The position numbers were made by a program, and so were the translations under genes. A stretch of 40,209 nucleotides of DNA from CAYUJH01 sp964394585 (GTDB lineage Bacteria > Bacteroidota > Bacteroidia > Cytophagales > Flammeovirgaceae), in assembly GCA_964394585.1 (NCBI GenBank), contig CAYMYI010000028.1:1-40209 (forward strand), in the 5' to 3' direction. A model generated the notes under the pieces. It did not search any database and was not told the origin of the DNA. It was given only the letters and a program-made list of their open reading frames with translations. Position 1 is the stretch's first letter; each line of letters opens with the position of its first letter. This document shows positions 33,990 through 40,209 of the stretch, one piece after another.

Positions 33990-35513
33990 TTACAATCGGC
34001 AGAAGCCGTCATCGTCGGTAAGGTTTTTACAAGGATACCGCCAAGTTCCCTCAGAAATGAGCGAATCGGCAGGTTCGGGGCCCCAAGTGCCGGCAGGGTA
34101 ACCGTGCAGAGTGATGTTCGGGTTGTTTTCCCACGCTTGTAAGATGGGCTCTACAAATGCCCAGGCAGCTTCAACGCCATCTTTGCGAGCGTAGAGCGTA
34201 GCATCGCCATGCATGCAATCGAGCAGAAGGCGTTCATAGGCACTAGGAATGTAGGCATTCGCAAGTTCCGAGTAGTGGAAATCCATGTTTACATCGCTGA
34301 TTTTGTACCCGGCTCCTGGTACTTTCATCCCAAACCGAAGGCTCAGCCCTTCATCGGGTTGTATTCGGATAATCAGTTGGTTGTGTGTGCCTTCCATACT
34401 CTGGTTATCTGAAAATAAATGATGTGGAGGCCGCTTAAAATGGATAACCGTTTCGGTAACGCGCACGGGAAGTTGTTTGCCAGTACGGATGTAAAATGGA
34501 ACGCCTGCCCACCGCCAATTATCAATAAAAAACTTCAGCGCCACATAAGTTTCGGTACGAGAGTCGGGGGCAACGCCTTGTTCTTCTCGGTATCCTTTGA
34601 TGTGTTTTGTGCCTATTTGTGCGCCTACATATTGTCCGCGAATTACGTAGTCGGGCACTTCTTCTTCTTTTAAGATACGGATTGATTTGAACAGCTTGAC
34701 TTTTTCGTTACGGACGGCGTTGGCTTCAATCACGGCAGGGGGCTCCATAGCAATAAAGGCTACCAACTGCATAAGGTGATTTTGAACCATATCGCGAAGT
34801 GCGCCGGAGGTGTCGTAATAGCCACCACGGCTTTGCACGCCCAAGGTTTCTGCTGCTGAAATTTCGATATGGCTGATGTAATTACGATTCCAAAGAGGTT
34901 CGAATACCCCATTAGCGAACCGGGTTACAAATAAGTTCTGAACGCTTTCTTTCCCCAAGTAATGGTCGATACGGTAAATCTGCTCTTCGGGAAAATGGGC
35001 AAGTAGTTTTTCGTTGAGCCGTTGGGCACTCGCCAAGTTGTACCCAAAGGGTTTCTCAACAATGAGTCGGCGGAAGCCCGGGTATTCTCGGTTTAAATCG
35101 AACTTGGCAAGTCCTTCCGGTATGATATCGTACAGACTAGGGGGGGTTGAAAGGTAATAAATGTAATTGCCTTCCGTATTGTGCTTTGTATTGAGGCTGT
35201 CCAGGCGGTCGCGTAAGCGGAAATATTCTTCAGGAGCTTTCGTATTCAGCGATGTATAAAAGAGCTTTTTGCTAAATCGCTCCACCAATTCTTTTTCCTT
35301 CCCCAAGAACGACTCGAATGCGTCGTTTTCGAAAAGTACTTTTTTGCGGAAATCGTCGTCGGAAAACTCGGTGCGCGAAACACCAAGTACTGCAAACGAT
35401 TCGTGTAAGAAGTTTCCCCGGTACAAATCGTATACCGCAGGGATGAGCTTGCGGAAGGTAAGGTCGCCAGAAGCACCAAAAATTACTATAATAAGTGGAG
35501 GGGCTTGAGCCAT
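33990..35513 (-). CDS. zwf: Glucose-6-phosphate dehydrogenase
   Basis: A 507-residue enzyme that oxidises glucose-6-phosphate with NADP, starting the pentose phosphate route. It carries GASGDLTFRKL near residues 13-23 (nucleotide binding), EKPFGYNL, and the active-site RIDHYLGKESVQNL with its catalytic histidine and lysine. Length is standard. It heads the zwf-pgl-fructosamine-kinase-like operon and is divergent from gnd across a 175-base spacer, which would allow joint control of the pathway. Confidence 0.97.
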   Translation of the reverse strand: MAQAPPLIIVIFGASGDLTFRKLIPAVYDLYRGNFLHESFAVLGVSRTEFSDDDFRKKVLFENDAFESFLGKEKELVERFSKKLFYTSLNTKAPEEYFRLRDRLDSLNTKHNTEGNYIYYLSTPPSLYDIIPEGLAKFDLNREYPGFRRLIVEKPFGYNLASAQRLNEKLLAHFPEEQIYRIDHYLGKESVQNLFVTRFANGVFEPLWNRNYISHIEISAAETLGVQSRGGYYDTSGALRDMVQNHLMQLVAFIAMEPPAVIEANAVRNEKVKLFKSIRILKEEEVPDYVIRGQYVGAQIGTKHIKGYREEQGVAPDSRTETYVALKFFIDNWRWAGVPFYIRTGKQLPVRVTETVIHFKRPPHHLFSDNQSMEGTHNQLIIRIQPDEGLSLRFGMKVPGAGYKISDVNMDFHYSELANAYIPSAYERLLLDCMHGDATLYARKDGVEAAWAFVEPILQAWENNPNITLHGYPAGTWGPEPADSLISEGTWRYPCKNLTDDDGFCRL

Positions 35514-35688
35514 AATCAGACATGTTTTGGGTTATGCATACTCGAATAAAGCACTTTCCCAACCAAGCGCAAATCTTTTCCGAAGAACTTCCTTTTTTAT
35601 ATTTGATTACACGAATATTTTTAAAGAGGTTTGTTTATTGGTGTATTCTCCACAACGCATTCATTAAAACAGGATAAAAAAAAGACAT

Positions 35689-37098
35689 ATGGAAACGGCA
35701 CACTACGATTTCGGACTCATCGGCTTGGGCGTCATGGGGCGCAATTTTATTCTCAACGTAGCAGAACATGGCTTTTCGGCATGTGGCTACAACCGCGACC
35801 CTAAAAAAGTGGAAGCATTGCTCGAAGAAGGCAAAGCATTCCCCGTAACAGGTACGAGCGATTTGGCAGCTTTCGTACGTGCGCTTAAAACTCCTCGAAA
35901 AATCATGTTGCTTGTTTCAGCAGGGGGAGCCGTCGATGCAGTGATAGAACAACTTATTCCTTTAATAGAAAAAGGCGATTTAATTATTGATGGCGGAAAC
36001 TCTTACTTCCCCGATACCAATCGCCGCCTTGAATACCTCGCCGAAAAAGGCATACGGTTTATGGGGATGGGTGTTTCCGGTGGGGCAGAAGGGGCACGCC
36101 GTGGGCCGAGCATCATGCCCGGTGGCGATGCAGAAACCTACGAGATGGTTCGCCCCATTCTTGAAGCCGTAGCGGCGAAAGTAAATAACGAGCCCTGTGT
36201 TGCCTACTTGGGGGCAACGTCGGCAGGGAATTACGTGAAAATGGTGCATAATGGCATCGAGTACGGCATGATGCAGCTTATTGCAGAAATATATGATTTA
36301 CTGAAACAGCGTGCTCAACTTTCTAACCCCCAATTAGCCGATACCTTGGGGAAATGGAATGAGGGAAGGTTGCAATCGTTCTTAATTGAAATTACCGCTA
36401 AGATTTTTTCGAAAGCCGATGAACTAAACCAGTCTGGCGAGCTAGTCGATAAAATTCTGGATAAAGCCAAGCAAAAAGGTACGGGAAAATGGACGTCGCA
36501 AAATGCCATGGACTTGGGCATGCCCGTGCCTACGATCGATGCCGCCGTTACCATGCGCGAAACCTCTTCGTTTAAAGCACTGCGCGAAGAACTTGCTCAC
36601 CACTATCCTAAACCAACACTATCCACCGCAGAAGATACCGCCGAGTTTGTAAAACATGCTGAAAATGCACTTTTGTTTGCCTTTGTGGTTTCGTATGCTC
36701 AGGGTATGGCACTGCTACAAGCTGCTTCTGAAGAGTACAACTACCACTTAAATATGGTGGATATTGCCCGAATTTGGCGAGGAGGCTGCATTATTCGGGC
36801 AGCATTGCTAGAAGATATCATGCAGGCATACACCAAAACTCCTGACTTACCTTCCCTTTTACTCGACGATGCCTTCCGCGCTACCTTGCAAAGTGCCGAA
36901 GCTAGCATACGTTATATTGTGCAAGCAGCCGTAAGTGCTGGCATTCCATGTACAGCGTTTGCCGCTTCGCTCAACTGGTTCGATTCCTTTACCAGCGGCA
37001 GGTTGCCGGTAAACCTGGTGCAGGCTCAACGCGATTTCTTTGGCTCGCACACCTACGAGCGTACCGACCGTGAAGGCATTTTCCATACGGAGTGGTAA
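35689..37098 (+). CDS. gnd: 6-phosphogluconate dehydrogenase (decarboxylating)
   Basis: A 469-residue enzyme converting 6-phosphogluconate to ribulose-5-phosphate and CO2 with NADP reduction. It shows GLGVMGRN at 12-19, the substrate-binding GMGVSGGAEGARRGPSIMPGG, the catalytic KMVHNGIEY, and the C-terminal LVQAQRDFFGSHTYERTD motif. Length matches the long bacterial form. It is divergent from zwf and followed after 4 bases by a secreted TraB/TIKI-like gene. Confidence 0.97.
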   Translation: METAHYDFGLIGLGVMGRNFILNVAEHGFSACGYNRDPKKVEALLEEGKAFPVTGTSDLAAFVRALKTPRKIMLLVSAGGAVDAVIEQLIPLIEKGDLIIDGGNSYFPDTNRRLEYLAEKGIRFMGMGVSGGAEGARRGPSIMPGGDAETYEMVRPILEAVAAKVNNEPCVAYLGATSAGNYVKMVHNGIEYGMMQLIAEIYDLLKQRAQLSNPQLADTLGKWNEGRLQSFLIEITAKIFSKADELNQSGELVDKILDKAKQKGTGKWTSQNAMDLGMPVPTIDAAVTMRETSSFKALREELAHHYPKPTLSTAEDTAEFVKHAENALLFAFVVSYAQGMALLQAASEEYNYHLNMVDIARIWRGGCIIRAALLEDIMQAYTKTPDLPSLLLDDAFRATLQSAEASIRYIVQAAVSAGIPCTAFAASLNWFDSFTSGRLPVNLVQAQRDFFGSHTYERTDREGIFHTEW

Positions 37099-37102
37099 AC
37101 CC

Positions 37103-38131
37103 ATGCGGTATGCATTCGCCTCATTCGCGGTAGGGGTACTGCTGCTATCGGCAAATGTATGGGGGCAAACCCCCCAAGTGCTGCTTGTAGGGGTTACTCA
37201 CACGTTCCCCGACCGAAATGCCGAACGGTTCGGGGCAGTATCCGACGCTGTGATGGCTTTTCAGCCCCAACACATTGCCACCGAGTTTATGCCCCCTTCG
37301 CTGCGTGCCACGGCTATGAAACTCGGGAAAAAATCGCTCCGCAAAACCATGAAACAGCTGCAAGAAAAAAATAACCTTGCCACCGTACCTTCTTCTGAAC
37401 AGATACAAACCTTGTACACTCGTTTACAGCAATCACCGTCGCTATCGAAACGGGCTGAACTTGCAGCTCACTTGTACGTTGCCTACGATTTGGCAAACTT
37501 CTACTACCAGCTCTATCAGCTTTTTGAAGCCCTAGAGCCTATGAAACAAAACCTGCGGGTACAGTGGCTTCAAACCTTTGAGCAATACCTCATGGAAGAC
37601 CGCGTACTCATAGCCCTTGCACTGCAACTCGATGGAAGCGAGTTTGGCAATCTAATTTTCCCTATTGCCGATACGCTTCAGATTGAAAAACTGCATGGTG
37701 TAGATGACCAACGCTGGTTCAGAAAATACCAAAAAGCTAAGCAGAAATCGGAGAAGCGTTTGCGCCGAGCCCTCAACCTGAATGCCCGCGAGTTACGAGC
37801 ATCCCTTTGGGGTACTTACGACTCCCTCGATTATTTTGCTACACAACAAAGCAGAGCGCTTCAGTTTTTAAATACCGCATACCACGATACCCTTGTTGTA
37901 CAAGCTTTTTCCAGCATGCGCAGCCTCGAAACTTCGCGTGCTACCCAAAAATACTGGGAATATTGGCAATGGCGTAACCAAGCGATAGCCCAAAATATCG
38001 CCACCTTATGCAGCAGATATCCGACTGAGCGCATCGTAGTCTTTTTAGGGGCAAACCACATCCCTTTTGTGGCAGAGTGGTTACACAAGACGCATGAAAT
38101 TTCTTTCAGCCGACTTTTATTTAAAGAGTGA
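37103..38131 (+). CDS. Exported TraB/TIKI (GumN)-like protein
   Basis: A 342-residue protein starting 4 bases after gnd. The signal peptide (MRYAFASFAVGVLLLSANVWGQ) sets the start at 37103; the frame extends further upstream inside gnd and is rejected there. The mature part has paired GxxH motifs, GVTH at 30-33 and GANH at 316-319, with E61 (ATEF) between. This is the signature of the TIKI/TraB/EreA-like superfamily (DUF5694-like in Bacteroidota), some of which are metalloproteases. The middle is helical. Why it follows gnd so closely is unclear; the target is unknown. Confidence 0.8.
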   Translation: MRYAFASFAVGVLLLSANVWGQTPQVLLVGVTHTFPDRNAERFGAVSDAVMAFQPQHIATEFMPPSLRATAMKLGKKSLRKTMKQLQEKNNLATVPSSEQIQTLYTRLQQSPSLSKRAELAAHLYVAYDLANFYYQLYQLFEALEPMKQNLRVQWLQTFEQYLMEDRVLIALALQLDGSEFGNLIFPIADTLQIEKLHGVDDQRWFRKYQKAKQKSEKRLRRALNLNARELRASLWGTYDSLDYFATQQSRALQFLNTAYHDTLVVQAFSSMRSLETSRATQKYWEYWQWRNQAIAQNIATLCSRYPTERIVVFLGANHIPFVAEWLHKTHEISFSRLLFKE

Positions 38132-38291
38132 AACCTCTGTTAGAGTTTTACCATCAGTTTTTCTAACCCATTTAATTTAGCTTATAACCGCTTTACATCG
38201 CTTAGTCTTGATATTGTCAAACACTGAGCTGTGTATTATAGTGATATAGAAAACATTTAAGATACAACTCTTGCAAGCATTCAGATTTAGA

Positions 38292-38307
38292 AAAAACCAA
38301 GGTTTTT
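38292..38307. repeat. Dyad AAAAACC-AA-GGTTTTT
   Basis: Seven-base inverted arms around a two-base centre, with a T-run on the right. It could act as a weak terminator for the TraB-like transcript, though it lies about 160 bases after the stop. Confidence 0.5.
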
Positions 38308-38332
38308 CCTCACAATTCAACAGGTCTTTTGA

Positions 38333-38355
38333 TGTAATATTTTACCTAAATTACA
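38333..38355. repeat. Dyad TGTAAT / ATTACA
   Basis: Six-base inverted arms at 38333-38338 and 38350-38355 with an 11-base spacer. On its own it is weak; noted because it belongs to a series. Confidence 0.35.
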
Positions 38356-38383
38356 GTAACGTATTTTGAAAAACATGAAGAAT

Positions 38384-38438
38384 GTTTCATTTTTGAAACG
38401 ATTTATTGAAAAATATAAAAAGTTTCATTAACTGAAAC
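38384..38438. repeat. Two GTTTCA/TGAAAC dyads
   Basis: GTTTCA-N4-TGAAAC (38384-38399) and GTTTCA-N5-TGAAAC (38422-38438) repeat the same arms, with centres about 38 bases apart. The shared arm sequence makes chance less likely than for each alone. They may be protein-binding sites or part of a structured RNA. Confidence 0.65.
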
Positions 38439-38600
38439 ATTTTACTTTTTATTTTCTTCGTTACATAGCAAACACCGAAAATGGACATTATCGTATTTTT
38501 ACTAGAAAGATATGAGTTTTTTTTGCTGCTTTATACATTCTTCAGCGTTGAATAAGGTTAATCATGAGGCGGCAAGCGTCCTGTATCAGTAGTAAGTCTC

Positions 38601-39188
38601 TTACCCAACATACTCCAAATCGAGGCTGAAGCGCTCTGGATATCTCCCTTCGATTTTACTGTAAAACTCCATGATTTTCCTCATGTCTTGTTCAATATTT
38701 CCCGTAGGATTTAACATGCCACCAATGCCGGCAATTTTATTCTTATAGTCTACATACCCAAACAAAATAGGCACCTTTGCTTTAAGGGCTACATAATAAA
38801 ACCCGGTGCGCCATTTAGTACGTTTGCTGCGGCTGCCCTCCGGAGTAACCAAGATGTTTAGCTCGTTATATTTTTGGTAAAGTTCTGCCATCACGTCGAC
38901 CATTTTACGCTTTTCGCCCGATTTATCTTTGGGGCGACGGTCGATTCCGATGCCCCCCATAGGGCCAATGGCAATGTTGAGCGGAAACCGCATCCACTCT
39001 TTTTTAATGGTGAATTTGGTTTTTACCCCTAAGATATTAAGCCCTGCGATGGCATAGACCAAATCCCAATTAGAAGTATGCGGGGCGGCAATCATTACAC
39101 ATTGCTTTATATTGTTTTTAGTATCGAGTGTATCGATTACACGCCATTTGTTTAGTTTGAAGATGAGGCGAAAAATAAGGCGGACCAT
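38601..39188 (-). CDS. PlsC-like acyltransferase
   Basis: A 195-residue protein of the glycerophosphate acyltransferase superfamily. Its active-site motif is APHTSNWD (H37xxxxD42), the PEGSRS motif sits at 116-121, and GIDRRPKDK and KVPILFGYVDY fit the same fold. It is shorter than usual 1-acyl-glycerol-3-phosphate acyltransferases and has little N-terminal membrane sequence, as in a common Bacteroidota subgroup. The acceptor (lysophosphatidate, ornithine lipid or other) is not resolved. It lies downstream of acs in the same direction, with a terminator between. Confidence 0.88.
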   Translation of the reverse strand: MVRLIFRLIFKLNKWRVIDTLDTKNNIKQCVMIAAPHTSNWDLVYAIAGLNILGVKTKFTIKKEWMRFPLNIAIGPMGGIGIDRRPKDKSGEKRKMVDVMAELYQKYNELNILVTPEGSRSKRTKWRTGFYYVALKAKVPILFGYVDYKNKIAGIGGMLNPTGNIEQDMRKIMEFYSKIEGRYPERFSLDLEYVG

Positions 39189-39245
39189 AAATGTGTTTAG
39201 TTTTGAAAGGTTAAGGTAGATAAGGAAAGAATGATGGCTGCTAAA

Positions 39246-39341
39246 TTACTTGATTTTTTCTCTGCTAGGTAGATATTCCCAGTTCAGCTTCTTGTTACCG
39301 AAAAATGGGGTGTATTGGAGGTTACCTTCTAAATCGAGCAT
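39246..39341 (-). CDS. Possible small protein (31 aa)
   Basis: A frame beginning MLDLEGNLQYTPFFGNKKLN with an A-rich context (AATAAAAAAATG) before the ATG, typical of Bacteroidota starts. It contains WEYLPSREKIK at the end, with mixed aromatic and charged residues resembling real protein. It lies after the acs terminator and before the acyltransferase gene, on their strand. No family is recognised and it could be the remnant of a longer gene. Confidence 0.35.
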   Translation of the reverse strand: MLDLEGNLQYTPFFGNKKLNWEYLPSREKIK

Positions 39342-39350
39342 TTTTTTATT

Positions 39351-39381
39351 AGAAAAAATCCCCGGAGAAAAACCTCCGAGG
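39351..39381 (-). terminator. Terminator after acs
   Basis: A GC-rich hairpin (CCCGGAG region at 39360-39367 with CCTCCGAGG at 39373-39381, one mismatch) is followed on the minus strand by a run of T (39351-39358). Confidence 0.7.
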
Positions 39382-39408
39382 ACTTTCGCATATGAAACTG
39401 AAACGGAC

Positions 39409-40209
39409 TTACTGCGCTATGGCAGCTTTTTCTAGAATTTCATCTACAACGCTAGGGTCGAGCAAGGTGGAGGTATCTCCAAAATTGGTTTCCCCGGCGG
39501 CAATTTTACGCAAGATGCGACGCATGATTTTCCCTGAGCGCGTTTTAGGCAATGCCGATACCACTTGGATTTTATCGGGTCGGGCTATTGGTCCGATAAT
39601 GTTGTTGACTGTCATCTTGATTTCGTTGATGAGGTTTTCTTCTGAGCGGTCGGTTAGATCGGCGATTACATAGGCATAAATGCCTTGCCCTTTGATTTCG
39701 TGTGGGTAACCTACCACGGCAGATTCCACCACTTTCGGGTGCTCATTGATGGCATTTTCCACTTCTGCAGTGCCCATTCTGTGCCCTGAGACGTTAATAA
39801 CGTCATCAACTCTACCCAAAATTCGATAGTAGCCGTCTTCGTCGCGTTTTACGCCATCACCTGTAAAATAGTATCCTTTAAAAGTAGAAAAATACGTTTG
39901 GCGGCACCGATCGTGGTCGCCATAGGTAGTGCGTAGCATCGAAGGCCACGGGAACTTGATACATAAGTTGCCTTCTACGCTATTACCTTTAATTTCATTG
40001 CCTTCATTATCCACAATAACTGGCTGTACACCCGGGAGGGGCAAGGTAGCATACGACGGCTTGGTAGGCGTTACCCCTGCAATGGGCGAAATCAGGATGC
40101 CGCCGGTTTCGGTTTGCCACCAGGTATCTACAATAGGGCAGCGACCTTTACCCACGTGCGAGTGGTACCAGTGCCAGGCTTCTTCGTTAATAGGTTCGCC
40201 GACGCTGCC
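39409..40209 (-). CDS. acs: Acetyl-CoA synthetase, C-terminal part (cut by window edge)
   Basis: The frame is open to the window edge, giving 266 residues of the C-terminal half. It starts GSVGEPINEEAWHWYH and includes DTWWQTETGG, the ATP-binding GRVDDVINVSGHRMGTAEVE hinge segment and PKTRSGKIMRR. The lysine in PKTRSGK is the known acetylation-controlled residue in this family. The enzyme activates acetate to acetyl-CoA through acetyl-AMP. The upstream half and start codon lie outside the window. Confidence 0.95.
   Translation of the reverse strand, partial: GSVGEPINEEAWHWYHSHVGKGRCPIVDTWWQTETGGILISPIAGVTPTKPSYATLPLPGVQPVIVDNEGNEIKGNSVEGNLCIKFPWPSMLRTTYGDHDRCRQTYFSTFKGYYFTGDGVKRDEDGYYRILGRVDDVINVSGHRMGTAEVENAINEHPKVVESAVVGYPHEIKGQGIYAYVIADLTDRSEENLINEIKMTVNNIIGPIARPDKIQVVSALPKTRSGKIMRRILRKIAAGETNFGDTSTLLDPSVVDEILEKAAIAQ

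Larger units (their letters stand above)
38132..38600. other. Dyad-rich convergent spacer (469 bases)
   Basis: A long AT-rich stretch between two converging genes, so it need not hold their promoters. It contains four successive inverted repeats (38292-38307, 38333-38355, 38384-38399 and 38422-38438). Two tiny ATG frames (18 residues at 38375-38431 and 24 residues at 38481-38555) are present but not supported as genes. Confidence 0.6.

Noticed and set aside
37040..37102. Upstream extension of the TraB-like gene into gnd
   Set aside because: It overlaps the gnd C-terminus and hides a clear signal peptide that begins at 37103.
38375..38431. 18-residue frame MKNVSFLKRFIEKYKKFH
   Set aside because: Very short; its sequence is largely produced by the two GTTTCA/TGAAAC dyads, so coding is not supported.
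38481..38555. 24-residue hydrophobic frame MDIIVFLLERYEFFLLLYTF
   Set aside because: AT-rich DNA readily gives short hydrophobic frames; no partner or start signal supports it.
1..40209. Search for CRISPR arrays, insertion sequences, tRNA/rRNA genes, prophage or defence systems
   Set aside because: No regularly spaced direct repeats, transposase or integrase motifs, or tRNA-like folds were seen by eye; gene content is core-like. A computed scan would be needed to exclude degenerate cases.

Overview
This 40.2 kb window looks like the chromosome of a member of the Bacteroidota, probably of the order Cytophagales. The evidence is the gene families: a very long infB with GLKVVxKIDL repeats, DUF1573 and DUF4369 proteins, a TonB-plug/MG2 hybrid, and Bacteroidota-type ECF sigma factors. 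Start codons mostly sit in A-rich contexts without strong Shine-Dalgarno sites, and a few boxes fit the TAnnTTTG -7 consensus. The order is inferred and no species is claimed. I see no rRNA, tRNA, CRISPR array, insertion sequence or prophage, so this is core-like DNA rather than an island. A 10-base N gap lies at 696-705.

Layout. 1-930 (minus): a receiver-only response regulator overlapping a DUF4369 lipoprotein cut by the window edge. 1.2-3.8 kb (plus): a VWA-domain protein and a saccharopine dehydrogenase-family protein. 3.9-5.1 kb (minus): Mn/Fe superoxide dismutase and tadA. 5.3-6.2 kb (plus): an ECF sigma factor overlapping a small putative anti-sigma partner. 6.4-9.5 kb: infB, not next to nusA or rimP. 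9.5-12.2 kb (minus): a hypothetical gene, tatC and glyA. 12.5-15.9 kb (plus): a three-gene biotin-dependent Na+-pumping decarboxylase operon (gamma, alpha, beta) whose alpha subunit is divergent. 16.1-16.9 kb (plus): an overlapping STAS / anti-sigma kinase pair. 16.9-19.0 kb (minus): ECF sigma, zinc-finger-like anti-sigma, gmk and nadD. 19.2-27.5 kb (minus): an envelope block of MG2/TonB-plug protein, GDP-fucose synthase, PBP1C and GT4 glycosyltransferase, the last three joined by 4-base overlaps. 27.7-32.3 kb: a DUF1573 protein, cyclophilin, an unrecognised lipoprotein, a DJ-1/PfpI protein, a possible 30-residue membrane peptide and an endonuclease/exonuclease/phosphatase-fold lipoprotein. 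32.3-38.1 kb: an oxidative pentose phosphate locus with zwf-pgl-fructosamine-kinase-like on minus and gnd-TraB/TIKI-like on plus, transcribed divergently. 38.1-40.2 kb: a dyad-rich convergent spacer, a PlsC-like acyltransferase and the 3' part of acs.

How the genes work together. The zwf/pgl/gnd set makes NADPH and ribulose-5-phosphate. The decarboxylase operon would couple removal of a carboxyl group to Na+ export. The 19-27 kb block serves surface polymer and peptidoglycan synthesis. Two ECF sigma/anti-sigma pairs and one STAS/HATPase pair give three regulatory switches in about 14 kb.

The most unusual points are a fructosamine-kinase-family protein that has lost both catalytic aspartates (N200, S218), and a decarboxylase alpha subunit with an altered RDxHQS motif and an AccB-like biotin domain. 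Next come three related TCTTCT/AGAAGA dyads around glyA and a convergent spacer with four successive dyads. No clearly new multi-gene defence or mobile system is visible.
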